The notes beneath the pieces were generated by a model. The model saw only the letters and a program-made list of their open reading frames with translations, was not told the DNA's origin and ran no database searches. The translations under genes were made by a program, and so were the position numbers. A stretch of 62,927 nt of DNA, taken from assembly GCA_027051165.1 (NCBI GenBank), contig JALTZZ010000048.1:1-62927 (forward strand). The letters run 5' to 3'. Positions 9,201 through 15,866 of the stretch are shown here, piece after piece (the first letter of the stretch is position 1; every line of letters begins with the position of its first letter). This stretch comes from an archaeon. Lineage in GTDB: Archaea > Hydrothermarchaeota > Hydrothermarchaeia > JALTZZ01.

Positions 9201-10804
9201 ACCTCCAACTTATATCCAAGAGCATCGAAAACCTCTTTGATTTTAGTCTTAAGCTCTTCTTCATCCTTCAACAACTTTGAAAGTTCCTCACTATACACTC
9301 TCATCTTCTCATCGAAGCTCTCATCATCCAAATTCAGCTTAACTCCAACGTATCTTCCCGGTGTTAAAACATAGCCGTTCTTTGCTATCTCCTCAAGAGT
9401 TGCAACTTTAGTAAATCCAACTTCATCTATCTTATCCAGCTCTCCCTTCTCGAAGAGCCTGAACTTCTCCACAATCTTTGCTATATGCTCGTCTGTCATC
9501 ACATTCTGCCTTCTTGAAATCGGAGTGTAGAGATCTTTAGCGTTGACGAAAAGCACCTTCTCCCTCATGTGCTCTGGCTTCTTCTTTCTAACGAACCACA
9601 GCGAAACTGGTAGAGATACGTTGTAGAAGAGCTTTGGTGGACACGCAACGATTCCGTAAACGAGATCAGCCTTAATTATTGCCTTTCTTATCTTCCCCTC
9701 AACTCCACCAGCCGATAAGGATCCGTTTGCCATAACAAAGCCAGCCTTTCCATTTGGTGCCAAGTGATATATAAAATGGAGTATCCACATGTAGTTGGCG
9801 TTACTATTTGGAGGAACATGGACTTTAGCTCCATTTATTCTCAACCTTGGATCCTCTGGCTTAATCCTTTCAGCACCCCACTCACTATCATTAAAGGGCG
9901 GATTAGAAGTTACAAAGTCAAACCTCATGTCATAAAACTTGTCGTCATGATAGGAGTCCCCAACTCTTATATCTCCTTCAACCCCCCTAATGACGAGGTT
10001 CATCTTGGTTAGCTTCCAAGCCATAGGATCAGAATCCTGTCCGTAAATTTGGAGATTGAACTTGTCTATTCCTTCTTTTTCAAGCTTTTCTATTGCTGAA
10101 ACAAAGAATCCCCCGCTTCCGCATGCTGGATCAAACATCCTTCCTCCGTTAATATCCAAAACCTCAACTATAAGCTTAGTTAGAGATCTCGGAGTATAAA
10201 ACTTTCCTCCTCTCTTTCCCTCAACTTCTGTAAACTTTCCAAGAAAATACTCATAAATTCTACCGAAGATATCCCTTGCTTTGTGATCATATCCAAAATC
10301 TATTTTAGAAAATAGGTTTATCAAATAAGCCATATCATAATGGTCGAGCGTTGAGTTTAGGTAAACCTTCGGGATTACATCTTGCAGTTGTTTTGGATAT
10401 TTCTTTTCAAGGATTTCAATAGCATTCTCAATAATTTCAGCTATATTTGGCTGATTTGCATTACTTTCTAAGTAATCCCATCTCGCCTCTTCAGGAATAT
10501 AAAGAACACCAGCCTCAAGATAATAATCTTCATCTTCCAAGGCTGCTTCCCTTAATTTTACATCCTCTATATAATAGTTGCTTTCTTTATTTGAAAAAAG
10601 TTTTTTTAGCTCATTTCTTCTCTCGTAAAAAGCATAAGAAAGATAACGTAAAAAGATGAGACCAAGAACTATGTATTTGTATTGATGAACTTCAACTTTT
10701 TTTCTTAACTTGTCCGCCGCTTTCCAGAGCTGATTTTCAAAATCAGGCGTAAGTTCATGAAGTTTAGAATCTCCACCATTTATAAAATTTTTGAGCGTTA
10801 CCAT
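9197..10804 (-). CDS. hsdM: Type I restriction-modification DNA methyltransferase HsdM
   Basis: This is the N6-adenine methyltransferase subunit; it protects host DNA and is the scaffold for HsdS and HsdR. It is 535 residues long. The N-terminal helical domain (to about residue 170) is followed by the methyltransferase fold, with the SAM-binding motif DPACGSGGF at 225-233 and the catalytic NPPF at 301-304. It is the first gene of the operon. The ATG start at 10804 is preceded by GGTGAT (complement of 10811-10816), a usable ribosome-binding site. The stop overlaps the next start by GTGA. Intact; normal length. Confidence 0.96.
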   Translation of the reverse strand: MVTLKNFINGGDSKLHELTPDFENQLWKAADKLRKKVEVHQYKYIVLGLIFLRYLSYAFYERRNELKKLFSNKESNYYIEDVKLREAALEDEDYYLEAGVLYIPEEARWDYLESNANQPNIAEIIENAIEILEKKYPKQLQDVIPKVYLNSTLDHYDMAYLINLFSKIDFGYDHKARDIFGRIYEYFLGKFTEVEGKRGGKFYTPRSLTKLIVEVLDINGGRMFDPACGSGGFFVSAIEKLEKEGIDKFNLQIYGQDSDPMAWKLTKMNLVIRGVEGDIRVGDSYHDDKFYDMRFDFVTSNPPFNDSEWGAERIKPEDPRLRINGAKVHVPPNSNANYMWILHFIYHLAPNGKAGFVMANGSLSAGGVEGKIRKAIIKADLVYGIVACPPKLFYNVSLPVSLWFVRKKKPEHMREKVLFVNAKDLYTPISRRQNVMTDEHIAKIVEKFRLFEKGELDKIDEVGFTKVATLEEIAKNGYVLTPGRYVGVKLNLDDESFDEKMRVYSEELSKLLKDEEELKTKIKEVFDALGYKLEV

Positions 10805-10810
10805 TTCGGT

Positions 10811-10870
10811 ATCACCATTAAACTAAATAGCAAAAAGTATATTAAATTTTTAACTTTTTAACTATAAAAA
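10811..10870 (-). promoter_or_regulatory. Probable promoter and ribosome-binding site of the hsdM-hsdR operon
   Basis: Reading the minus strand, a TATA-like TTTAATATAC (complement of 10837-10846) lies about 33 bases upstream of the hsdM ATG. A second candidate, TTTTTATAG, lies near 10863-10871. GGTGAT at 10811-10816 is the ribosome-binding site. This is the only promoter-like sequence before eight overlapping or nearly touching genes. The surroundings are very A+T rich, so the exact box is uncertain. Confidence 0.4.
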
Positions 10871-10952
10871 GTTTTAATATATCTACGGCTTTTCAAGGTA
10901 ATGGATAAACTATAACCATAAATAATCATATTATTAGGAATTCTATAGATTT

Positions 10953-10964
10953 TCACAGTTGTGA
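10953..10964. repeat. 12-bp palindrome TCACAGTTGTGA, copy 1 of 3
   Basis: This is an inverted repeat with one mismatch (G/T at the centre) relative to copies 2 and 3. All three are preceded by T, giving TTCACAGYTGTGA. It is the copy nearest to the hsdM promoter, about 80-115 bases from the candidate TATA boxes. Such a repeated dyad is the usual form of a regulator-binding site. Confidence 0.6.
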
Positions 10965-10995
10965 GATGTAATCCTCTTTCTATGAATGTAGACCT

Positions 10996-11007
10996 TCACA
11001 GCTGTGA
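10996..11007. repeat. 12-bp palindrome TCACAGCTGTGA, copy 2 of 3, next to a BRE/TATA pair
   Basis: This is a perfect dyad, 43 bp from copy 1. It is followed on the plus strand by a purine-rich BRE-like CGAAAGG at 11013-11019 and TATA TTTATAAA at 11020-11027, one of the best-formed promoter cores in the window. A protein bound here would sit directly upstream of TFB/TBP. Confidence 0.65.
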
Positions 11008-11019
11008 GGTTTCGAAAGG

Positions 11020-11027
11020 TTTATAAA
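11020..11027 (+). promoter_or_regulatory. Strong archaeal promoter core (BRE + TATA) pointing away from hsdM
   Basis: CGAAAGG at 11013-11019 followed by TTTATAAA fits the BRE/TATA consensus. Transcription would start near 11048-11055, at the edge of a GC-rich stretch that ends in T6 at 11090-11095. No open reading frame follows, so a non-coding transcript is the simplest reading. Confidence 0.5.
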
Positions 11028-11049
11028 GGAATTTGGGAAGAACACATAT

Positions 11050-11096
11050 TATCAGACCGTCAGAGAACCAGAGCCCCCGCCATCCGCTGTTTTTTC
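11050..11096 (+). ncRNA. Candidate small RNA in the GC-rich island upstream of the defence operon
   Basis: A roughly 45-base GC-rich stretch (including AGAGCCCCCGCCATCCGC) stands out from A+T-rich flanks. It begins about 25 bases after a BRE/TATA pair and ends in TTTTTT, a typical archaeal terminator. I could not derive a convincing fold, and it does not match tRNA, 7S, RNase P or a clear C/D or H/ACA pattern. The call rests on composition plus the promoter and terminator signals only. Confidence 0.3.
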
Positions 11097-11117
11097 GCCC
11101 ATCACAGATGCGGTTTT

Positions 11118-11129
11118 TCACAGCTGTGA
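11118..11129. repeat. 12-bp palindrome TCACAGCTGTGA, copy 3 of 3, next to a TATA-like box
   Basis: This copy is identical to copy 2 and lies 122 bp from it. It is followed after ten bases by TTATAAA at 11140-11146, so it too sits just upstream of a TATA-like sequence. Nothing coding is seen on the plus strand before the converging guaA end at 11261. Confidence 0.6.
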
Positions 11130-11260
11130 ATATTCAAGCTTATAAAGCTGGATATAGAGTAAAAAATCTATAAATAATCAACTCATCTTACATAAAAAGG
11201 AATGTTCTCTCGAAAAATCTCATTTTACAAGATAGTTATAAATAATCCTCAAAAAATTTT

Positions 11261-11833
11261 TTATCTTTTAATTCCACATATCGCCAAGAAATTTTTAAAT
11301 ATTTCTCTTCCTCTCGGCGTATGCTCAACTTCTGGATGGAACTGAACACCAAAAAGATCATAGTTCTTATGTCGCATTGCCTCAATTTCACAGTTTTTAG
11401 AGTGTGCAAGTTTTAAGAAATCTTTTGGAAGTTTTTTTACTTCATCTTTATGACTTACCCAAGCCTTAAAGCTTGGAGACAATCCTTTAAGTATTTCGTC
11501 TTCATCGTCTACGATAATCTCCTCTTCCGCATACTCACCGACTTCTGCTTCCCTTACTTCGCCATTAAAAAGCAGTGCTATCAGCTGATGTCCAAGGCAT
11601 ATGCCAAGAATAGGTATCTCCTTATAAAAATTCTTTATAATATCCTTACTGTTTCCGGTTTCCTCAAGGTATGGTCCACCGCCTATAATAATACCCTTCG
11701 GATTTTCTTCGGAAACCTCATCTACAGTAATCGTGTTGTTTACAAGCTTTACGCTTACATTTAAGTCCCTTACAGTTCTATATATTCTGTGGTTATATTG
11801 ACCCTTATTTGCAATAACAATTATCTCCACCAT
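11261..11833 (-). CDS. guaAA: GMP synthase, glutamine amidotransferase subunit (archaeal two-subunit type)
   Basis: This subunit hydrolyses glutamine and passes ammonia to the separate ATP-pyrophosphatase subunit (GuaAB), which converts XMP to GMP; GuaAB is not in the window. It is a class I glutaminase with nucleophile Cys in GICLGHQL and the His-Glu pair in FHPEVEHT. I place the start at the ATG at 11833 (MVEIIV) because of the GGGGAG site before it and because the first beta strand then begins at once, as in homologues of about 190 residues. A longer reading from 11884 would add 17 basic residues. The gene overlaps the end of mptE by 13 bases. Confidence 0.92.
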   Translation of the reverse strand: MVEIIVIANKGQYNHRIYRTVRDLNVSVKLVNNTITVDEVSEENPKGIIIGGGPYLEETGNSKDIIKNFYKEIPILGICLGHQLIALLFNGEVREAEVGEYAEEEIIVDDEDEILKGLSPSFKAWVSHKDEVKKLPKDFLKLAHSKNCEIEAMRHKNYDLFGVQFHPEVEHTPRGREIFKNFLAICGIKR

Positions 11834-12486
11834 ATCTTTGCTCCCCTTTCTTTTTCTATATATTCGATAAGCCTTTTTGCCCACATTAACTTTTTTAATT
11901 TAATATCTCTGCTACCGGTATAGCTACAAACACTGTTGAAATTAAAGGCTACAAGCTTTATCTCCCGTGCTCCAAACTCGTGTGCAAGAAAAACCGCTCT
12001 GTCTCCATCGGTAAATCCTCCAAAATTCTTTAAGAGTCCAAACGGCTTAACCTGACACGTTCCAACTACATTTTTTAATCTTTTAACGAATTTCAATTTG
12101 TCTATGTTGTCCCCGTGTGCATGAACAACAACTACTGCTCCCTCTCTATCCGCATTTAGTATCTTCTCTAAATCTCCATCTAAGTCAGTAACTATTATAT
12201 CTGGATTAAAATTTAAAAAATTAAGTGCTTTGTCTGCAGCTATTTTGCATATACCCTTTTCCTCTTGCGGAGGTGTATTTACCTTTTTACCAGCAGCACC
12301 ATATATAAATACTTTTTTTCCTCTTATCCTTTTCTTAATCTTGTCAATGCTCCTTATAACATCACTTTCTCTTTCTTTTAGAATTTCATTTAAAATGAGG
12401 GCAGATTTTACATCCATAAAATAAGAAAAATTAAAGTCTTTTAAGATTTCTATATATATCTCATGCCAGATTCTATGATTCATCAT
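11821..12486 (-). CDS. mptE: 6-hydroxymethyl-7,8-dihydropterin pyrophosphokinase, MptE (DUF115)
   Basis: This enzyme activates 6-hydroxymethyl-dihydropterin with ATP, a step towards tetrahydromethanopterin, the C1 carrier of methanogens and Archaeoglobales. The DUF115 fold shows its conserved glycine/aspartate motifs in order: FIYGAAGK, IVTDLDGD, VVVHAHGDN, then GGFTDGDRAVFLAHEFGA in the C-terminal half. The 221-residue length is close to archaeal MptE. The start overlaps the bioY stop (two ATG codons, 12486 and 12483, are equally possible). Bacterial-type HPPK is unrelated in sequence. Confidence 0.88.
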   Translation of the reverse strand: MMNHRIWHEIYIEILKDFNFSYFMDVKSALILNEILKERESDVIRSIDKIKKRIRGKKVFIYGAAGKKVNTPPQEEKGICKIAADKALNFLNFNPDIIVTDLDGDLEKILNADREGAVVVVHAHGDNIDKLKFVKRLKNVVGTCQVKPFGLLKNFGGFTDGDRAVFLAHEFGAREIKLVAFNFNSVCSYTGSRDIKLKKLMWAKRLIEYIEKERGAKIWWR

Positions 12487-13274
12487 TTATAATTCTTTAA
12501 AGCCTTTAACGTAATGTAGCTGAGGATCAGTATAACCGCTCCGTAGAACGTGCTCACCTTTATTAAGCTTAAGCTTGCTTTCTCTACTGTAAGCAATTTT
12601 ATCCAGAAAACTGCTATAACTACTGCAGTTGAAATTGTTCCAAGGGCAACAATTGCTTTTCTGAAGATTTCTGGTCTTCTCGCATCAAGCTCTCCGTTAT
12701 ACATTTCCTTCGGTATGATAGCATAGGAGACGGCAGTAGCTGCAAATACCTTCAATATATCACCTGGTATAAACGGAACTACACCCTTTATGAAGGCTTC
12801 TTTAAAACTACCGAGTATAAATGCTAAATTTAGGAATCCGAGCAAATATATTACTGCAACACCGGAGAACATTACAACAAGCATATTGCCAAGTTTTCTC
12901 GCCCTGACGTAGCTGTCAAGCATGTATCCTACTATAAGGCTCGCAAGCAAAAAGCCTACGATATAGCCTCCAGTAGCTCCGAGAAGAACCTCTATACCGT
13001 GCCTGCAGCCAGCAAACCACGGAACTCCAGCCACTCCAAGTGCTATGTATATGAGCATGCTTAAAAACGCATGCCTACCAAGAACGCTCGATGAAAGGAG
13101 AACCGCAAATACCTGACCCGTTATAGGCACCGGCGTAAAGGGTAAGTATATTTTTAGCTGAGCAAATATTCCGGTAATTCCAGCGAATATAAAGGCTAAG
13201 ATAACCTTATAGACAAGATTTGCCTCGCTTCTCCAGACGTAGAACCTATACAACATATTCTTATAAGCTTCCAT
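12483..13274 (-). CDS. bioY: Biotin ECF transporter substrate-binding subunit BioY, with C-terminal extension
   Basis: BioY is the membrane subunit that binds biotin, alone or with the EcfAAT energy module (no such genes here). The core is clear: LPFTPVPITGQVFAVLL and the glycine-rich GATGGYIVGFLLASLIVG helix. The usual size is about 180-200 residues. This one has 263, with two extra hydrophobic segments at the C-terminus (about 208-228 and 240-257). The start is supported by GGGTGGTG before the ATG. A possible biotin-repressor site lies 21 bases upstream. Confidence 0.9.
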   Translation of the reverse strand: MEAYKNMLYRFYVWRSEANLVYKVILAFIFAGITGIFAQLKIYLPFTPVPITGQVFAVLLSSSVLGRHAFLSMLIYIALGVAGVPWFAGCRHGIEVLLGATGGYIVGFLLASLIVGYMLDSYVRARKLGNMLVVMFSGVAVIYLLGFLNLAFILGSFKEAFIKGVVPFIPGDILKVFAATAVSYAIIPKEMYNGELDARRPEIFRKAIVALGTISTAVVIAVFWIKLLTVEKASLSLIKVSTFYGAVILILSYITLKALKNYK

Positions 13275-13294
13275 GACACCACCCTTGTTTGAGT

Positions 13295-13325
13295 GTTAAA
13301 ATCCAGTTCTTTTAAAAGATTTAAC
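13295..13325. promoter_or_regulatory. Possible biotin-repressor (BirA-type) operator in front of bioY
   Basis: On the plus strand GTTAAAATC (13295-13303) and GATTTAAC (13318-13325) form inverted arms separated by 14 bases, with one base missing from one arm. Long-spaced GTTAA/TTAAC arms are the usual form of biotin operators. The site lies 21 bases upstream of bioY and just downstream of an A+T-rich TATA-like stretch at about 13330-13345, where it would cover the transcription start. No birA gene is in the window. Confidence 0.4.
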
Positions 13326-13548
13326 GATATTAAAATAAATATAAGAATTTACGTTTTACTCAGAATATCTAAAAAATAAGAAAAGTCTCTGTTTAAATTT
13401 TTTAATTTATTAATATCAATCTTTTCAGCAAATTTTACAATCATATATTTTTCGTAATTCTTTTTAAGACCTGTCCAAATAACGAGGTATTGGCACAAGC
13501 ATGCACACAGTAAAATATAAATAGGCGGTGAGAGGGGGCAAGGGAATA

Positions 13549-13905
13549 TGAAGGTAGATATTTTCGGTTACGGAAAGGTGAACTATAGCGATAAAAGTTT
13601 ATTCAACGAGAAATTTCTTAACTTCGATGGATTTTATTAATTCTTAAGTTCTGCAAAAATAAACCTTTATTCGTCGTTGATATTGGTATAAAGGAGTTTT
13701 CGAAAGGCTCGGCTTAGATTATGTTCATGAAACCCTTAGCAAGAAAGCAAGGTTGAAAGTGTCTTCTCCTCCTATAAGCAGAGAAGCAAAGTCTCCTTTA
13801 ATAATTTTTAGAAGTATGTTGAAATCAAAGTGGTGCAAAAAAGCCCTCGAAAATGCTAACTTCTTCGCTTATATGTTCATGCTTTACTACAACTCCCCGA
13901 GATGA
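13549..13905 (+). pseudogene. Decayed coding remnant, probably of a mobile element
   Basis: A TATA-like AAATATAAATA at about 13513-13523 and purine-rich leader precede an ATG. Only 30 codons are open before a stop (MKVDIFGYGKVNY...). Coding-like sequence then continues in two other frames: FCKNKPLFVVDIGIKEF up to about 13714, then a frame running from there through LDYVHETLSKK, SPLIIFRSMLK and ANFFAYMFMLYYN to a stop at 13905. At least two frameshifts are needed to join the pieces. I do not recognise the family. The rest of the gap (13275-13548 and 13906-14050) holds only the bioY control region and the in-frame tail of the next gene. Confidence 0.45.
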
Positions 13906-14050
13906 TGCCTTATTTTTGGATAAGTCTTGTTTTTATTACAATATTATTTTCATTTTCAACAATGTTTGCTTTTTTGCACATCTCAGCAAATTCTAAAATA
14001 AAAATTCTCAACTTAGAAAGAGCTCTTTTCTTGCTTCTTTGCAACAAATC

Positions 14051-14527
14051 TTAGTTCAAACTCGCTGAATATTCTTCGTAAGAATCTTCCTTTGAAAAAT
14101 GCTTCTTTATATCTTCTCCTTTAGTAAGGTTTATAATATCGCTCTTTACCGACATAACCTCCTGCCTTAAGAATTTGATCTCATCCTTTAAATCTTCCAT
14201 CTTGCTCTCTATACGCTCGAACCTCTTCCCAACGTATCCCCCAAATTCGTCAAATCTCTTATCCATTTCGTCGAACTTTCCGTAAACCTCATTGAACCTC
14301 TTGTTCACTTCGTCGAACTTCTTGTCGATCTCGTTGAATCTTCTGTTTACATCGCTTTTAAACTCCTCTATTATTTTAACTATAAACTCCTGCTCCTTTC
14401 TCATCTGGCTGACAACTAAAAGCAGAACCTCGGAATCGCTGAGCTTTTTTCCTTCTCTAATCTTCTTAACGATGGTTTCGAGTGCCTCCTTTATTACTGC
14501 ATCGAAGAGCATTGAAATAGCTTCCAT
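14051..14527 (-). CDS. Coiled-coil protein of unknown function, possibly shortened by a stop codon
   Basis: This is a 158-residue charged protein. From about residue 55 to 115 it has a near-perfect seven-residue repeat of the form RRFNEID/KKFDEVN/KRFNEVY/GKFDEMD/KRFDE, a long parallel coiled coil. The N-terminus is a short helical cap. No enzyme motif is visible. Translation past the TAA at 14053-14051 stays open in the same frame for another 46 codons (to 13910) with plausible helical sequence (DLLQRSKKRALSKLR), so the ancestral protein may have been longer. A similar coiled-coil gene is found broken at 32678-33009. Confidence 0.6.
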   Translation of the reverse strand: MEAISMLFDAVIKEALETIVKKIREGKKLSDSEVLLLVVSQMRKEQEFIVKIIEEFKSDVNRRFNEIDKKFDEVNKRFNEVYGKFDEMDKRFDEFGGYVGKRFERIESKMEDLKDEIKFLRQEVMSVKSDIINLTKGEDIKKHFSKEDSYEEYSASLN

Positions 14528-14579
14528 ATCTTTATTCTGCTTCTAAACAATAAAGAAAGGATAAAATTCTCAAAAAATC

Positions 14580-15848
14580 TTAAAGTCCAAATAGTTCTGA
14601 GAGTGTTTTCCCCTCTTCTATAGCCTTTTTGTATAGTTTTTCCTTTTTCTTAATTTCTTTTGCTTTCTTTAGAATTTCAAGAGCCCTCTCCTTCTCCACA
14701 ACCACAACGCCTAATTCATCCGCTACTATAAAGTCTCCGGGTTTCACAACTACACCAGCACATGCTATTGGAACGTTTATCTCTCCATGCCCATGGGGTT
14801 CTCCAGCATTTGGCGATACCTTCCTAAACCATATCGGAAAACCAAGCTTCTTTATAGCCTCTACATCTCTAATAGCCCCATCAATTACTGCACCTTTTAA
14901 GCCTCTTTTAAGAGCTGTTCTTGTAGCAAGTTCACCAAATACGGCTAAGTTGCTTTCTTGAGAATCCACTACAAGTATTTCTCCTTTTTTTGCCAAATCT
15001 ATAGCTTTTACAACCTTTCCCCAATCACCATCAAGCGTTCTAACAGTTACAGCTCTTCCGCATATTCTTTTATTTGTTAAGGCTTTAAGACCACGCATTG
15101 CATTAAATCTTTTCATAGCATCGCTTATTATCGCCGTCGAGATCTTCTCAAATTCTTTTATTATTTCTTCCTCGCTTATCTCCTCTCTATACTCCTCAGC
15201 TTCCTTTAAGCCTATTGCCATGCAGAATTTTTTTGTCGTTCCATAAACGTCTTTTGCCTTTGTTATTGCCCTCCCGACAACGAATATGCTTACGCCAGCC
15301 TCCTTTAAATATGGTATTGTTTCAAGAGTAATTCCGCCAGCGGCAGCTATAGGTAGGCTCGTCTCCTCTTTTATTTTCTTTATCTCAAGAAGACTTGCAT
15401 CAACCTTCTTTAGTCTGACCTTCTGAATATCTATGGGAGTATGTATTAAGATGTAATCAACGCCGAGTTCTTCTAACCTCTTTATCCTTGAAATTTTGTC
15501 CTCAACGTTCATGAGATCAGCCATTATTTTTATTCCATGTGCTCTTGCTGTTCTAACAGCTCTAACAATAGTCTCATCACTTGCAAGTGCAAGAATGCTA
15601 ACTATATCAGCTCCATTTTTTGCTGCAAGCTCCACTTCTAAGTCGCCTGTGTCTATAGTTTTCATATCAGCGACAATAGTAGCTTCTGGAAACTTCTCGC
15701 GAAGAATTCTTACAGCTTTAATTCCATGCGTCTTTATCAGTGGCGTGCCGACTTCGAGCCAGTTTGCACCAGCTTTGTATGCGAGATCGGCTATAACCAC
15801 AGCATCTTCTATGCTTATTAAATCGAGGGCTACTTGGAGAGCAAGCAT
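14580..15848 (-). CDS. hps: 3-hexulose-6-phosphate synthase fused to an RraA-like domain
   Basis: Residues 1 to about 210 are a TIM barrel of the OMP decarboxylase/KGPDC superfamily, with the signature VADMKTIDTGD and phosphate-binding AAGGITLETIPYL. This is 3-hexulose-6-phosphate synthase, which joins or releases formaldehyde and ribulose 5-phosphate. In archaea lacking a full oxidative pentose phosphate pathway it mainly supplies pentoses. Residues from about 230 to 422 form an RraA/HMG-aldolase-like domain (GRAVTVRTLDGDW, VIDGAIRDVEAIKKLGFPIW). The two-domain fusion is known from archaea; the reaction of the second domain is not settled. It ends the minus-strand run from adkA. Confidence 0.9.
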   Translation of the reverse strand: MLALQVALDLISIEDAVVIADLAYKAGANWLEVGTPLIKTHGIKAVRILREKFPEATIVADMKTIDTGDLEVELAAKNGADIVSILALASDETIVRAVRTARAHGIKIMADLMNVEDKISRIKRLEELGVDYILIHTPIDIQKVRLKKVDASLLEIKKIKEETSLPIAAAGGITLETIPYLKEAGVSIFVVGRAITKAKDVYGTTKKFCMAIGLKEAEEYREEISEEEIIKEFEKISTAIISDAMKRFNAMRGLKALTNKRICGRAVTVRTLDGDWGKVVKAIDLAKKGEILVVDSQESNLAVFGELATRTALKRGLKGAVIDGAIRDVEAIKKLGFPIWFRKVSPNAGEPHGHGEINVPIACAGVVVKPGDFIVADELGVVVVEKERALEILKKAKEIKKKEKLYKKAIEEGKTLSELFGL

Positions 15849-15866
15849 GCTATGTCTTTCTCCTTT

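Noticed and set aside
11050-11100. tRNA in the GC-rich island (it contains CCCCCGCCA, like a tRNA 3' end)
   Set aside because: No T-loop GGTTC/GATCC pattern or acceptor complement at the right distance on either strand.
10950-11130. CRISPR-like repeats upstream of hsdM
   Set aside because: Only three copies of a 12-bp palindrome with unequal spacing (43 and 122 bp); no 25-37 bp repeat, no spacer regularity and no cas genes.
11202-11345. Short plus-strand open frame starting MFSRKISF
   Set aside because: Most of it is antisense to guaA; no ribosome site and no relatives that I recognise.
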